Assembly: GCA_002794785.1 (NCBI GenBank)
Contig: NBBA01000002.1
Coordinates: 2,480,001 to 2,544,000, forward strand
Direction: 5' to 3'
Source of the DNA: Coniferiporia sulphurascens
Taxonomy: Eukaryota; Basidiomycota; Agaricomycetes; Hymenochaetales; Hymenochaetaceae
DNA: 64,000 nt
This document shows positions 54,849 to 64,000 of the stretch, one piece after another (the first letter of the stretch is position 1; the number at the start of each line of letters is the position of its first letter). A model generated the notes under the pieces. It saw only the letters and a program-made list of their open reading frames with translations, did no database searches and had not been told where the DNA came from. The translations under genes and the position numbers were made by a program.

Positions 54849-56937
54849 TCATTTCTTCTTTTTCTTCTTCGTGGTCTTTCCGGTCCTGCTGGGAGAGGGT
54901 TGGGGCAACTCGATGGACCCTCCCGCCGCTTCCGATACCATACCACCACTCTGCTCGATTTTCTCGCGTGCCTCGAGGAAAAACATCAAATCCCGCATCT
55001 GTTCTTCCAGGTCCGTAACCTTGGCCGCGAGGTCGTTCCTGTCCTTATCCGCCGCCTGGACCTTTTCCTTCATGTTCGTCAGATTGCTGAGCAGCCCTTC
55101 ACTCACGGTGCGTTCCTCCTTCAGCTCTTTCTCTAGTCGGCGCGCCAACTCACTCATCTTCTCCGCCTTTTTCTCTGCTTTGGCCTTCTCCCGTTCCAGT
55201 TGTACCTGCCGCTCCGCCTCCTCCGCACGCCGTCTCTCCTGCTCCGCGCGCGCCTCGCGCACCTCACGTGCGGCGTCCTCACTCACGATCTCAAGTTTGC
55301 GTTGCGTGTCCTCGAGCTTTCGACGCAGCTCGCCCGTCTGCTCATCATACGCCGCGCGCTGATCCTCCATTGCACGCTGCAGAATTTGCGAGTATTGCAT
55401 TGCTAGTATTTCCATCTTTTCTGCCTTGAGATTGTCGTCATCCCCTGGTCCCTGACCCGCATGACCCCGTCCGTGTCCAGTTCCATTTGGCTCATCCATG
55501 CCGGCGGCAGATGGGAGCTCGACGAGTTTCCCGTCTGCCTTGTTCTGGATGAGCCGATGCACGTAGTTGTCGCCCGCATAGTCCCACACGCGCTGAGTAG
55601 CAAGCTCCATGGCATAACGATGCGATGCAAGCTCATAGTGGCCTTTCGCGTGCGCGCGACCCTGCCTCCCGCAGCCGACGTTCCCGCAGATGAGGCATAT
55701 CCAGAGATTTATCCGTGAGTCGCATTCCGTACATGAAGCAAGCCGTGCTCCCGCGGGAGTAGGTGCATAGGAGAACTCTGACGATGAATTGGAAGATAGC
55801 GCGATTTGCGAGTATCGGCATACGGGGCAGCTATGAGATATGATACACTCGGTCAGAGTCGCTTTAGGGGAGCATATATATTTGAGCGTACCGGCTGTCC
55901 CCCCATTTGCTTAAGCACATGCAATGAAACGTATGGGAGCATGGAACCGTGACTAGACCAGTAACGGACGCGTCCATCCTGTCAAGACAGACAGGGCAGG
56001 TCGGCAGTTCATGCATTGAAGATGGATTCACAGCAGACGCGCTGACGATATGAGAGACTGCGTCGTCTGTGTCAATTTCCACAGACCTCACGTGGACGAT
56101 GCTGCACGTTTCTGGCTACATGCCATTCAGCAATGAGGACTTCGTGAACAATTTGCGAAAGCGATAATGTACCTCAATCGAATTGAACTGCTTGCCATTG
56201 AACTCTTCGATGAACTCGGTAGCATGGGCAGTGTCCCTAAATTGGATCACGACCATCGTGCGATTAGGGGAGACGTCGCGGATGAGTCTGAGGTGTTTCA
56301 TGCCCTCTGCAGCTGGCGCGACAAATGCCAGGAAATCGGACGGCGCCATCCACGGCGGAACAGCTAACACCGCAACAATCGCGGAATCTAGAACAGAGGT
56401 TGCTCTGGAAGCATTCTCAGACGAGGTCGAAGCGGCATTCAGCGGCGTCCCAGATGCAACTGTTTTGGACGTTGAAGCCGCAGCCGCCGGGTAACTGTCT
56501 TGTGTACTCTTCTCTCGGAATATATGCACAACCCCGTCCGGCAGATTCGTCGTTCCGCTGGTTGATGGAGAGCTAGGAACGAAGAGTGCAACGGGTGTAT
56601 CTATAAGCGGATGTGGTAACGCCTCAGCACTAGGAAGACTGACGCAACAGCAACGAAGAAAGGACGTACTCCGATCCTCCGACTTGCTCGCCGTCCGTTG
56701 GCTGTCATTACTGTTCATGACTTCAAAGTCCAACCAGTCAATCCTTATGGGCCCGTATCTGTAATCTTTGTTTCTGCCGCTGTGAAGAGTATCACGACGC
56801 TTGCTTATGGGCGCAGCTGAGTGGGATGGCAGTGGGTCGAGGAGCGACTTCGGGAGTTCGTGGTCTGTGCTTGGATTGGTTTTACGAAGACTAGATGGCT
56901 TTCTGATTTGTAGACGAATGCAATAAAAGCTAGTCAT
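54849..56937 (-). CDS. BRAP/ETP1-type RING and UBP-zinc-finger protein
   Basis: Three exons (56173-56937, 55892-56115, 54849-55830) give 656 residues. An RNA-recognition-like BRAP2 domain (VLAVPPWMAPSDFLAFVAPA, then MVVIQFRDTAHATEFIEEFN) precedes a RING finger (CPVCLDRMD, CSHTFHCMCLSKWGD, CPVCRY), a ZnF-UBP domain (CTECDSRINLWICLICGNVG, CGRQGRAHAKGHYELASHRY) and a long coiled coil (REARAEQERRRAEEAERQVQ). This order is exactly that of BRAP (IMP) in animals and ETP1 in yeast, an E3 ligase acting in Ras/MAPK signalling in animals and ethanol tolerance in yeast. The last six residues are all Lys. Start at 56937, with no better Met upstream visible. Confidence 0.93.
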
Positions 56938-57187
56938 CGCCCTTAATCATTTCCTTGCAGACCACAACGCCTGGCTTTGCATATAGACCAGACTGTAGTG
57001 CGGAGAGACGTACTCAGCAAGCCATGGTGTAAGCGATTACTTATACGGAGTGACGTCGATCACCCGGATTGGCGATGCCCAAAACACGAGTATTGAGCCC
57101 CGGAAGAATAATAAATGACAATTCCATGGTAATCCTACAATTGCTCACAGAAAGGGAGAAAACTATTTAACATGCTTAATGCCTGAT

Positions 57188-60100
57188 CTATGCCGTCGCG
57201 CTGATTTCGCGATTCGGCCCAAGGCCGCCCATGCCCTCGTACCACTCCTTGCCCGACGTCGTGGCAGAAATATAACCTGCTCTGATCACAAAGTCACCGA
57301 AATGCTCGCCATCGTGCCTTTCGAGTGCGAAGCGCTTGATCATCGGTCTTAAGATAGCAAGAATTTCGGGTTCCGTGACCGACTCTGCGTAGGGGACAAG
57401 TCATTCAATAAAGTCGCAACACGCGGATCTCACTGTAATAGACGTACCTCTGTATATCTTGTTCAGCCTTTGTCCATAGTAACCACCACCCAACAGCATG
57501 AGGTAGGTTCCAGGAGCCTTGCCGACAAACGCGATCTCCGCAACGTACGGACGAGCACAACCGTTCGGGCAGCCGGTCATACGCATAACGATGGAGTCAT
57601 TACGGAGCCCGTTCTCTTCGCAGATGGCCTCAACTTTGCTGATGAGCAAAGGAAGATACTAAGGGAAAACTCAGATCAGATTGACCATTCGTCTTCGAGC
57701 TGGTATTAAACATACCCTTTCTGACTCTGCCATCGCTAGACCACAAGTCGGGAATGCCACGCAGGCTGACGACGACAATCTCAGTCCGGAGAAATCGAGA
57801 TTGTCTAGCTTGTATTCCGAGAGCAGAGTCTTGATCATTAGCAAATCCTCGCTGGGCACATCCGCAAGCATCAAGTGCTGGTTCGCCGTCATGCGGAACG
57901 AACCCTTGTGCACCTTCGCTATTTCGCGCAGGCCTTTCTTGAACTCTCGCCCAGGCTCGTTTTGCACGCGCCCGTTCTCGATGTACATCATGAAGTTGTG
58001 CTTGCCGTTTTGTCCTGTCGACCAGCCGAAGTCGTCAATGTTGCGGTCAAAGGTATATGCCCGGGCGGGGGCAAGTGTCCATCCAAGAAACTTTTCGACC
58101 TCGCCCTTGAAGACATCCAAGCCCATGCGGTCAATGGTATACTTTAGGCGGGCATTCTAAAAAAAAGATATGAGAAGTTAGTCGGAATTATTTGTTGGCC
58201 GTGACTCATTAAACACACCTTTCGGCTGAAAAGGGAAGGGAATCAGTCTGTGTATATCGAGAAAAAAATACTTGAAACTTACTCTGTCCTGTTTCCATTG
58301 TCTCTCTGTACCAACATAATCTTCTCCGCGACATCAAGACCTTGTGCCGGTGTGCAGAATCCGAGAATGCTGCCCAACCGCGGGTAGGTTTTCTTGTTTC
58401 CGTGGGTGACACCCATACCTCCTCCTGCGGTGACGTTAAAGCCCTCTAGCTTTCCGTCCCTGCCAACGATCGCGATAAAGCCGACATCATTCGCAAAAAC
58501 GTCCACATCATTCGTAGGGGGAACCGCGATGGCAATTTTAAACTGAGGGAAAGTCAATTAGAATTAATTTGGGGATACGGAAGAACCGACAGACCTTTCG
58601 GGGGAGGTAGAACTCGCCGTAGAGGGGCTCGCAATCATGTACAGCGTCCCCAGCAACAAGCTTCTTGTCAAGCCAAATTTCATGGTATGCGCTAGTACGA
58701 GGTAGGAGCCTCTCGCTCACGTCCTTCGCAAATTCGTATACCTCCGCATGCAGTTGAGACTTGGTTGGGATGGCCGATGTAATGACATTTCTGTATTGAA
58801 GTAAGAATCAAGAATGAACGAAGAGGTGGAAAGAATGTTAGTACCTGTTGACATCTCCACAGGCAGCAAGGGTGTCCAACAAGACCCTATTGATATCCCG
58901 AATCGTTTGCTTCAGGTGCCTCTTAATTACTCCGTGGAACTGATACGTCTGCCTCGTCGTGATCTTAAACGTACCATTGCCATGTTCGTCCGCGATTTTG
59001 TCCATGGCCAGCCACTGCTCGGGCGAGCATACACCACCGGGCATACGAACGCGGATCATAAAGCCGTATGCAGGTTCTGCGCCCTGCGCCTGACGCTCAT
59101 CACGAATATCACGGTCATCTTGCTGGTAAATACCATGGAACTTCGTCAACTGCGTGTCGCTCGGTGCAAGCGCGCCAGTCGTCGTGTCCGTGAGACCCTC
59201 AGCAATTGTTCCACGAAGGAAGTTCGACGCGATTTTCATGTGCTCGTTCGTGATAGGATCCGGCTCCGCTTCCGTCACCTCCACCGAGTCGACGCCAAGA
59301 GCTTTCCATACGAGCGGCTCCCAGACTTTGTATCCGGTCTCCGAGCCGTCAGCATCCTGGTCATCTCCGAGCCCGATGTCCGCAAAGCGCGTTGCCCCCA
59401 GTGCCGAAATACGCGCATCGAGGTCCTTCCCAGATTTGTTGTAATAGTGCGCATCTTCTGGACGTGGCCAGTAATGTGAATCACCCATGCCGAAGACAGA
59501 GTACTTGACCGACGTGAGTGGTGTCTCGCTGCGTGCAACGGCCAAGTTGAGTGCCTTAAAGAATGTGCGACCGTTCTGCGGAGCCTCACCCTGTCCTGCG
59601 ACAGACGTGACAAATACAACGAACTCCTCCTTTGCGAGTTCCTCGATTGAAATAGAATCCATCGTCGCAACGGTTGTGGCAAGCCCACGCGCCTTTCCAC
59701 GGTTCGCGAGGCGCTTCGCCTTCTTCTCCGCCGCGCCGCCATCAGACGCGTACAGAATAAGCAGCGGCGCACCAGAGATGTTACTCAGCAAGTCCTCGTA
59801 AACCTGTTGTGCACGTTTTCTGCGGGCTTCCTTCACGCTCTCGCCAAGGCTGCTTACAAGCTCGGTCGCGAGCTCAGGCTTTGAGCGCGTCAGCTGACTG
59901 AGGTGGTTCTGGCGATCGAGGAAATCGCGCAGCTCTTGTTTAACTGCGTCTGAGTCAAGGGAGAACGGCTCTCCGCCTGCCTTCTCTTTAGTGGGGTCCC
60001 AGCGGTAGAGCGGCCAGTAGCCAGTGTCAATTGCGAGTTTCGTCTCCTTGAGAACATCGAGCGCGGGTGTGTCTTCGTTCTGGTATGGCAGATACGCGAG

Positions 60101-61996
60101 GATGACGGAGGGTCCCTGAAAGCGATCCGCCTCAGCAAGCGCCTGGAGAACCTGCGTGTATGACGAGTAAACGGCAACGCTAGCGACGTAAACGTCAGAG
60201 TGGTTCATCGCATACAGCCCGACGTCGCGTTTGCGTCGAAGTTGGTCGGTGGAGTTGCGGTAGGAGTAGGGAACGGTATCAAGAATAAGTGTGTTTACGT
60301 TCAGGCCAGACGCAATGAGATGGTGCAGACCGGATGCACCAAGGTCATATGACCACGCATCTGAGCCAATAATCCAACGGGAAACAACGGGGAAGTGGGA
60401 GCGAAGGGCAAGGATTGTCGGGATGACGGAGTGAGGCGAGGGGGTTGCCTCAAGCGCAGTGACAATTTGCTCTCCAAGAGCGCGACTCTTGTCGGAATCA
60501 TCTTTTGCAAGGAGCCACTTGCTGAGCAAGGCATGCAAATTTGAGGGGATTGCAGAGGATGCTTCAAGGAGTGTCTGTACTGCCTTCACCAGCTTCTCCC
60601 GCTCTTCAAGTTGCTTGCGAACACGGCCTAGCGCGAACTCGGGGGTCGTCGTGAGCGCTCCGTGAGTCTCAACAAGGTCAGGCGAATTTGCAATTTCCAG
60701 CTTCTCGGAGAAAATATGCTCTAGAATTTTGATGTACGAAGCTTCGTGCTTGGGGATTTGCGGCACAGAAATTGTTACGTTCCCAGGGGTTTCTGTCGGC
60801 GCCAGTGGTTTTCCAATACGCAGACGCTGTGTGCCCGATGCCGGAGGATCCTGTTGTAGGAACTTGAGCAGATCGTTCTGTGTAACAGTCGATGCATCAC
60901 CGAGGAACCCAGACTGCACCACGGGGGAGGGTAAATCTTCGCGGTGCTGTAACGCAGCCATGACTTCTAGATAAAGCGGGGTCCATTTTACGTTCCACTT
61001 ATACAACTGTTCCAAGATAATAATGCGCTTCGCGGAGGGGGGTATGGCGCGTAGGATTTTTGAGGGGAGCAGAGGGCTCAGTAACGAGACTTCCACCCAT
61101 GATATGCCGTCCAGTTCGAATGCTGGCACCTGACCAAGTACAAATATTACAGTGTGGGCATCAGGCAACCCTTTGGCAAGTAAAGGGCGGACGGCCCGTC
61201 GAACCAAGGCTACTGCAGAGAGTGATGCGGCTTCATACGCCTCAAAGAGGGTAGTCAGTGTTGGGTCGTCAATGTTCAATGAGGAGACAACCGAAGATCC
61301 GGGAGTGCTATAGCCACTAGATGATTCCTCCGATCCATCAGTGCTGTTTGTATGCCCGTTCGCATGACCATTTGTATGACCGTTTGTTTGACCGTTTGCA
61401 TGACCATTGGCAAATCCGTTAGATATGACAGGCTTCCCGTTCCCATTTATACCTAAAGAGAGTCGCTCACTGTCGGCCAAGTACGCGCGAATCTGGTCCT
61501 CTGCGATCTCAGGCAGAGGTGCGTCCCCACCCTGAACTTGGAACACATGCACAACGGCCCTGCGTTCATTGAGTGCTATGCGAGACGCAACTAGTGCATT
61601 ATCATGCGCCTGAGTCGGCGTTGTCGAGTGAAGGAAATACGGCACAGCGGAGCGTAACGGGAGCACATCCGCAAGGTCCCCCCGGACCGCAATGTGCAGT
61701 ACCACAGGGACTGTCACGAGCTCGGAGAGATGCGGAAGGAGCTGTGCGAGCACCCGTGGGTCCGCGGTAGTGGTAAAGGCGAGCAGACCAGCGGATTTAT
61801 GGTGAGAGAGGTAGGCGCCCGGGTCTGCCGCGTAGGGCACTGAGACAAGGGTCGGGCTGCGCGAGGTTGTCCTGGAGAGATTCCTGTACTCCTCAGCGAA
61901 GGGGGACACTGTGGCGGCCCTCGCCTGGGAGTCTACCACGACATCTGAGCAGATGTATGCGATTTTGGCGACTGCCGCCGCCGATGTCGAGGCCAT
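57188..61996 (-). CDS. MET5: Sulfite reductase (NADPH) beta subunit, hemoprotein
   Basis: Seven exons (58845-61996, 58595-58790, 58283-58542, 58219-58225, 57716-58156, 57448-57658, 57188-57384) give 1,487 residues with every phase closing. The order is a pyruvate-oxidoreductase-like N-terminal region (to about 700), a flavodoxin-like domain from about 735 ([20 protein letters not shown]) and the siroheme/4Fe-4S reductase domain ([20 protein letters not shown]). The cluster Cys ligands are in [10 protein letters not shown] (C-x5-C) and [10 protein letters not shown] (C-x3-C). It reduces sulfite to sulfide with the alpha subunit MET10 in the cytosol, feeding homocysteine synthesis. Residues about 192-217 are an Asn-Gly-His repeat linker. 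The 7-bp fourth exon is supported by the conserved [15 protein letters not shown]. Start ATG at 61994-61996. Confidence 0.96.
61345..61420 (-). repeat. MET5: In-frame NGH/NGT codon repeat in MET5 linker
   Basis: A degenerate 12-base repeat (consensus GGN-CAN-NCA-AAC on the coding strand, giving Asn-Gly-His/Gln-Ala/Thr units) runs for about six copies inside the first MET5 exon. It lies in a linker before Ser/Glu-rich sequence, where length change should be tolerated. Confidence 0.7.
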
Positions 61997-63029
61997 CTAG
62001 ATATATTGGTTAGCACAAAAATGCCTGTACTGGTGAAAGAGAGAGAGGACTGACCAGGAGATACTCGGGAACGGAGGATATGGTCGCAAGCCAAGTTGCG
62101 CTCACACATTATAAATTCGACCGAAATTTTTGGATTAATTCCCGTGCCGCAACGGTCCCGTCATGACCGTCGATCTTGCGTCTTGAGCACACCATCCGTT
62201 TGGCCTTTGTTTGTAGTCCAGGACCCCGAGAACCACTCAGCGAATCCAGGACACTCTATTGCAGCATAGTATTGCTAGTGCAAATAGTACAGGCTGTCGA
62301 GCAAGTCCTGCAGTAAGTAACAACTTGATGGCTATTCGTGCTTGAGTGAACAGAAGTGGTCTTGAACACAGGTTACTTTATTTTTCAAATTAGACTCGCC
62401 GTCCTTCTCTCACGTACACATTAGTCACGTATACCTTTCTGGTGTCTTATCCTCAAGTTGCATCTTTCACTAACGGATATTTTTTCTGCTATCCGAGTCT
62501 CTCTTCCATCCGACATTATTAACTCCATCTTCTGCCAAGTTTAACGAGGTGATATATTATTTGAGAAAAACCGAAAAAAAAAAGAAATCGAAATCGATCA
62601 CGGGGTCCAGACGCGTCCCCTACCAACTTGACGCGCCTACTGGCATTGAGTTTGTAAGTATGCAAGCAAAACCCAAAGTGTTCCAAAATTATGTATTGAC
62701 GAAATGAACGACTAAATCGCAATAGATCCATGATATGAGCATGCCGTCTAGACCACCACATAGTCCGGCATTGTTGCAGTTCCCATCCCATATCCCACAT
62801 TTTCCTTTCCTACTCGCGCGGTATTTAGGTTATAACCGCGGTCTTTCGGGATGGCTTCTGCAGCGGCGGACGTGTGATTGTCAGTTACAGGATGGTGTCG
62901 ACATCGATATTAATTTGTAGTTTGCATTTAGTATTTCGTAGTTCGTAATGCGTATAGGAATCCGTTCATAAAATGAATTCGTACGTTAGAACTTCCTCTG
63001 CTGCGCGAGACACCGCCAAAGTGTTCGGC
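61997..63029. other. MET5 upstream region and spacer
   Basis: About 1 kb. The left 110 bp are probably the MET5 leader, and the rest shows no supported gene. An A-rich run sits near 62570. Confidence 0.45.
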
Positions 63030-64000
63030 TTACGCTGCTGCTGCCACTGCTACGCTTTCACTCCCGTTTACGAATTCATTTGTGTGCTTCTCGCTCAGGA
63101 TATTGTCGATGAGCCCCTTCGCCTTCTTCGCCTCTGCAGTCGTCTCTTTCAGCGCGCTGATAACCCGGTCTATGTCACCCCGCGATTTATCAACGACGGA
63201 GATACCCATGTGCCTATGTTTGCGCAGTAATGACAAAGATGAGCAGAATTTAGGTTGAGGGAAGAAAATAACGTACCCAATTCGGAAGTATTTGTCTGAT
63301 TGGACAGTTCCAAGGGTCAGGACACGTTTATAAACTTTTAGAGTTCACTAACCTTTGCAGTCCTTATGCAGACCTCCAGCGACAACGATACCTTTGCTTG
63401 CAAGACGCGGTAGGATGTCTGACGCCACCAAGCCCTCCGGGTAGTAAATCTACCCGCGGTAGTTTAAAATAAATCTGAAGAAAAGGGCAACAATACGTAC
63501 GGCAGTCATACCGTTCGCCTGTGATTTGCTTTCCTTAGCGACGGTTTTAAGACCAAGGTCCGCGACCGCATTCCTGAGACGGGCACTCTGCTCCTTGTGC
63601 AATGCAAAGCGCTCCTCGAGCGTAGGCGAACGCTTGGTGATAGCTGAAAGCGACGCGTGGAACGCATAGACCAGGTTTACGGGCGGCGTCGCGAAATACA
63701 TCGCCTGGCCGGCCTCATACGCGCGCATGATAGGAAGCCAGCTATTGATTCAAAATCAGATTATGGCCCAGTCCATCCGGGAAAAGACCCAGACGCCGGC
63801 AAAAGTATGAACGCACCGCTTCCAGCTCGCATAATAACTCGAGACAGGCGTCTTCCGGTTTTCAAACGTTTGGATCGCCTTTTGGCTAGCAGAGACTACA
63901 CTTAAACCAGGCGGCGTGCCAAGCCCCTTCTGTGTTGCTGACAATACAACATCAATCCCCCAATCTTCCTGACGAATCTCTTCCGACGCTACCGAGCAGA
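63030..64000 (-). CDS. Alan­ine-glyoxylate / serine-pyruvate type aminotransferase, 3' part (5' end outside window)
   Basis: Exons, right to left: 63817-64000 (continuing beyond the window), 63501-63741, 63353-63449, 63277-63295 and 63030-63213. The PLP lysine is in VVLSATQKGLGTPPGLSVVS; other family stretches are TPPVNLVYAFHASLSAI, GLVASDILPRLASKGIVVAG and YFRIGHMGISVVDKSRGDID. Fold-type I class V aminotransferases of this group convert glyoxylate to glycine with alanine as donor (yeast AGX1), in mitochondria or peroxisomes. The C terminus is extended (HTNEFVNGSESVAVAAAA) and has no peroxisomal signal. One exon is only 19 bp. The start and the N-terminal third are missing, so targeting cannot be judged. 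Confidence 0.9.

Noticed and set aside
54849..54866. Poly-lysine C terminus of the BRAP-like protein as a novel signal
   Set aside because: Explained by a short A-rich end of the coding frame; similar lysine tails occur in other BRAP/ETP1-type proteins, so it is not listed as a finding.
1..64000. tRNA, rRNA and CRISPR-like arrays
   Set aside because: No T-arm GGTTCGAANCC block with a matching acceptor stem and no regularly spaced direct repeats were found by eye; a dedicated scan could still find a tRNA I missed.

Overview
The window is nuclear DNA of a filamentous basidiomycete, most likely an Agaricomycete. The basis is many short introns (about 50-65 bp), compact gene spacing, and proteins that splice together into recognisable fungal families. 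There is no operon structure, no bacterial signal, and I found no tRNA or rRNA gene. Gene models below were built by hand: exon joins were accepted when the reading frame closed and the family pattern continued across the join.

Left part (1-13,800). The 3' end of a HIRIP3-like histone-chaperone gene and a VPS25 (ESCRT-II) gene are followed by an 11.7 kb accessory block. This block is a tandem array of five intronless F-box-like paralogues, all on the minus strand, with a decayed sixth copy, duplicated flanks and a small inverted-repeat (MITE-like) element between copies. It is the only clearly fast-evolving part of the window.

Middle (14,900-34,900). A 21-exon hybrid histidine kinase carries its phospho-accepting His next to an apparent AT-AC intron. 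It is followed by a RanBD-domain nuclear protein, VMS1 (ribosome quality control) divergent from phosphomannomutase (SEC53 type), a gene-poor 4.5 kb stretch with one doubtful small ORF, ribosomal protein eL30, and the Paf1-complex subunit LEO1.

Right part (34,900-64,000). This is mostly housekeeping: ataxin-10/CTR86-like protein; a conserved mushroom protein of unknown function; condensin subunit BRN1 (barren/NCAPH) divergent from VMA12; a Nudix CoA diphosphatase; lanosterol synthase ERG7; actin-related protein ARP9; a BRAP/ETP1-type RING protein; sulfite reductase beta subunit MET5 with a 7-bp microexon; and a PLP aminotransferase of the alanine-glyoxylate type cut by the window end. These genes share no single pathway; they look like ordinary fungal synteny.

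I found no convincing new multi-gene system. The best leads are the AT-AC intron in the kinase, the F-box birth-and-death array with its MITE-like insertion, the MET5 microexon, and the uncharacterised conserved protein at 38,149-39,987.
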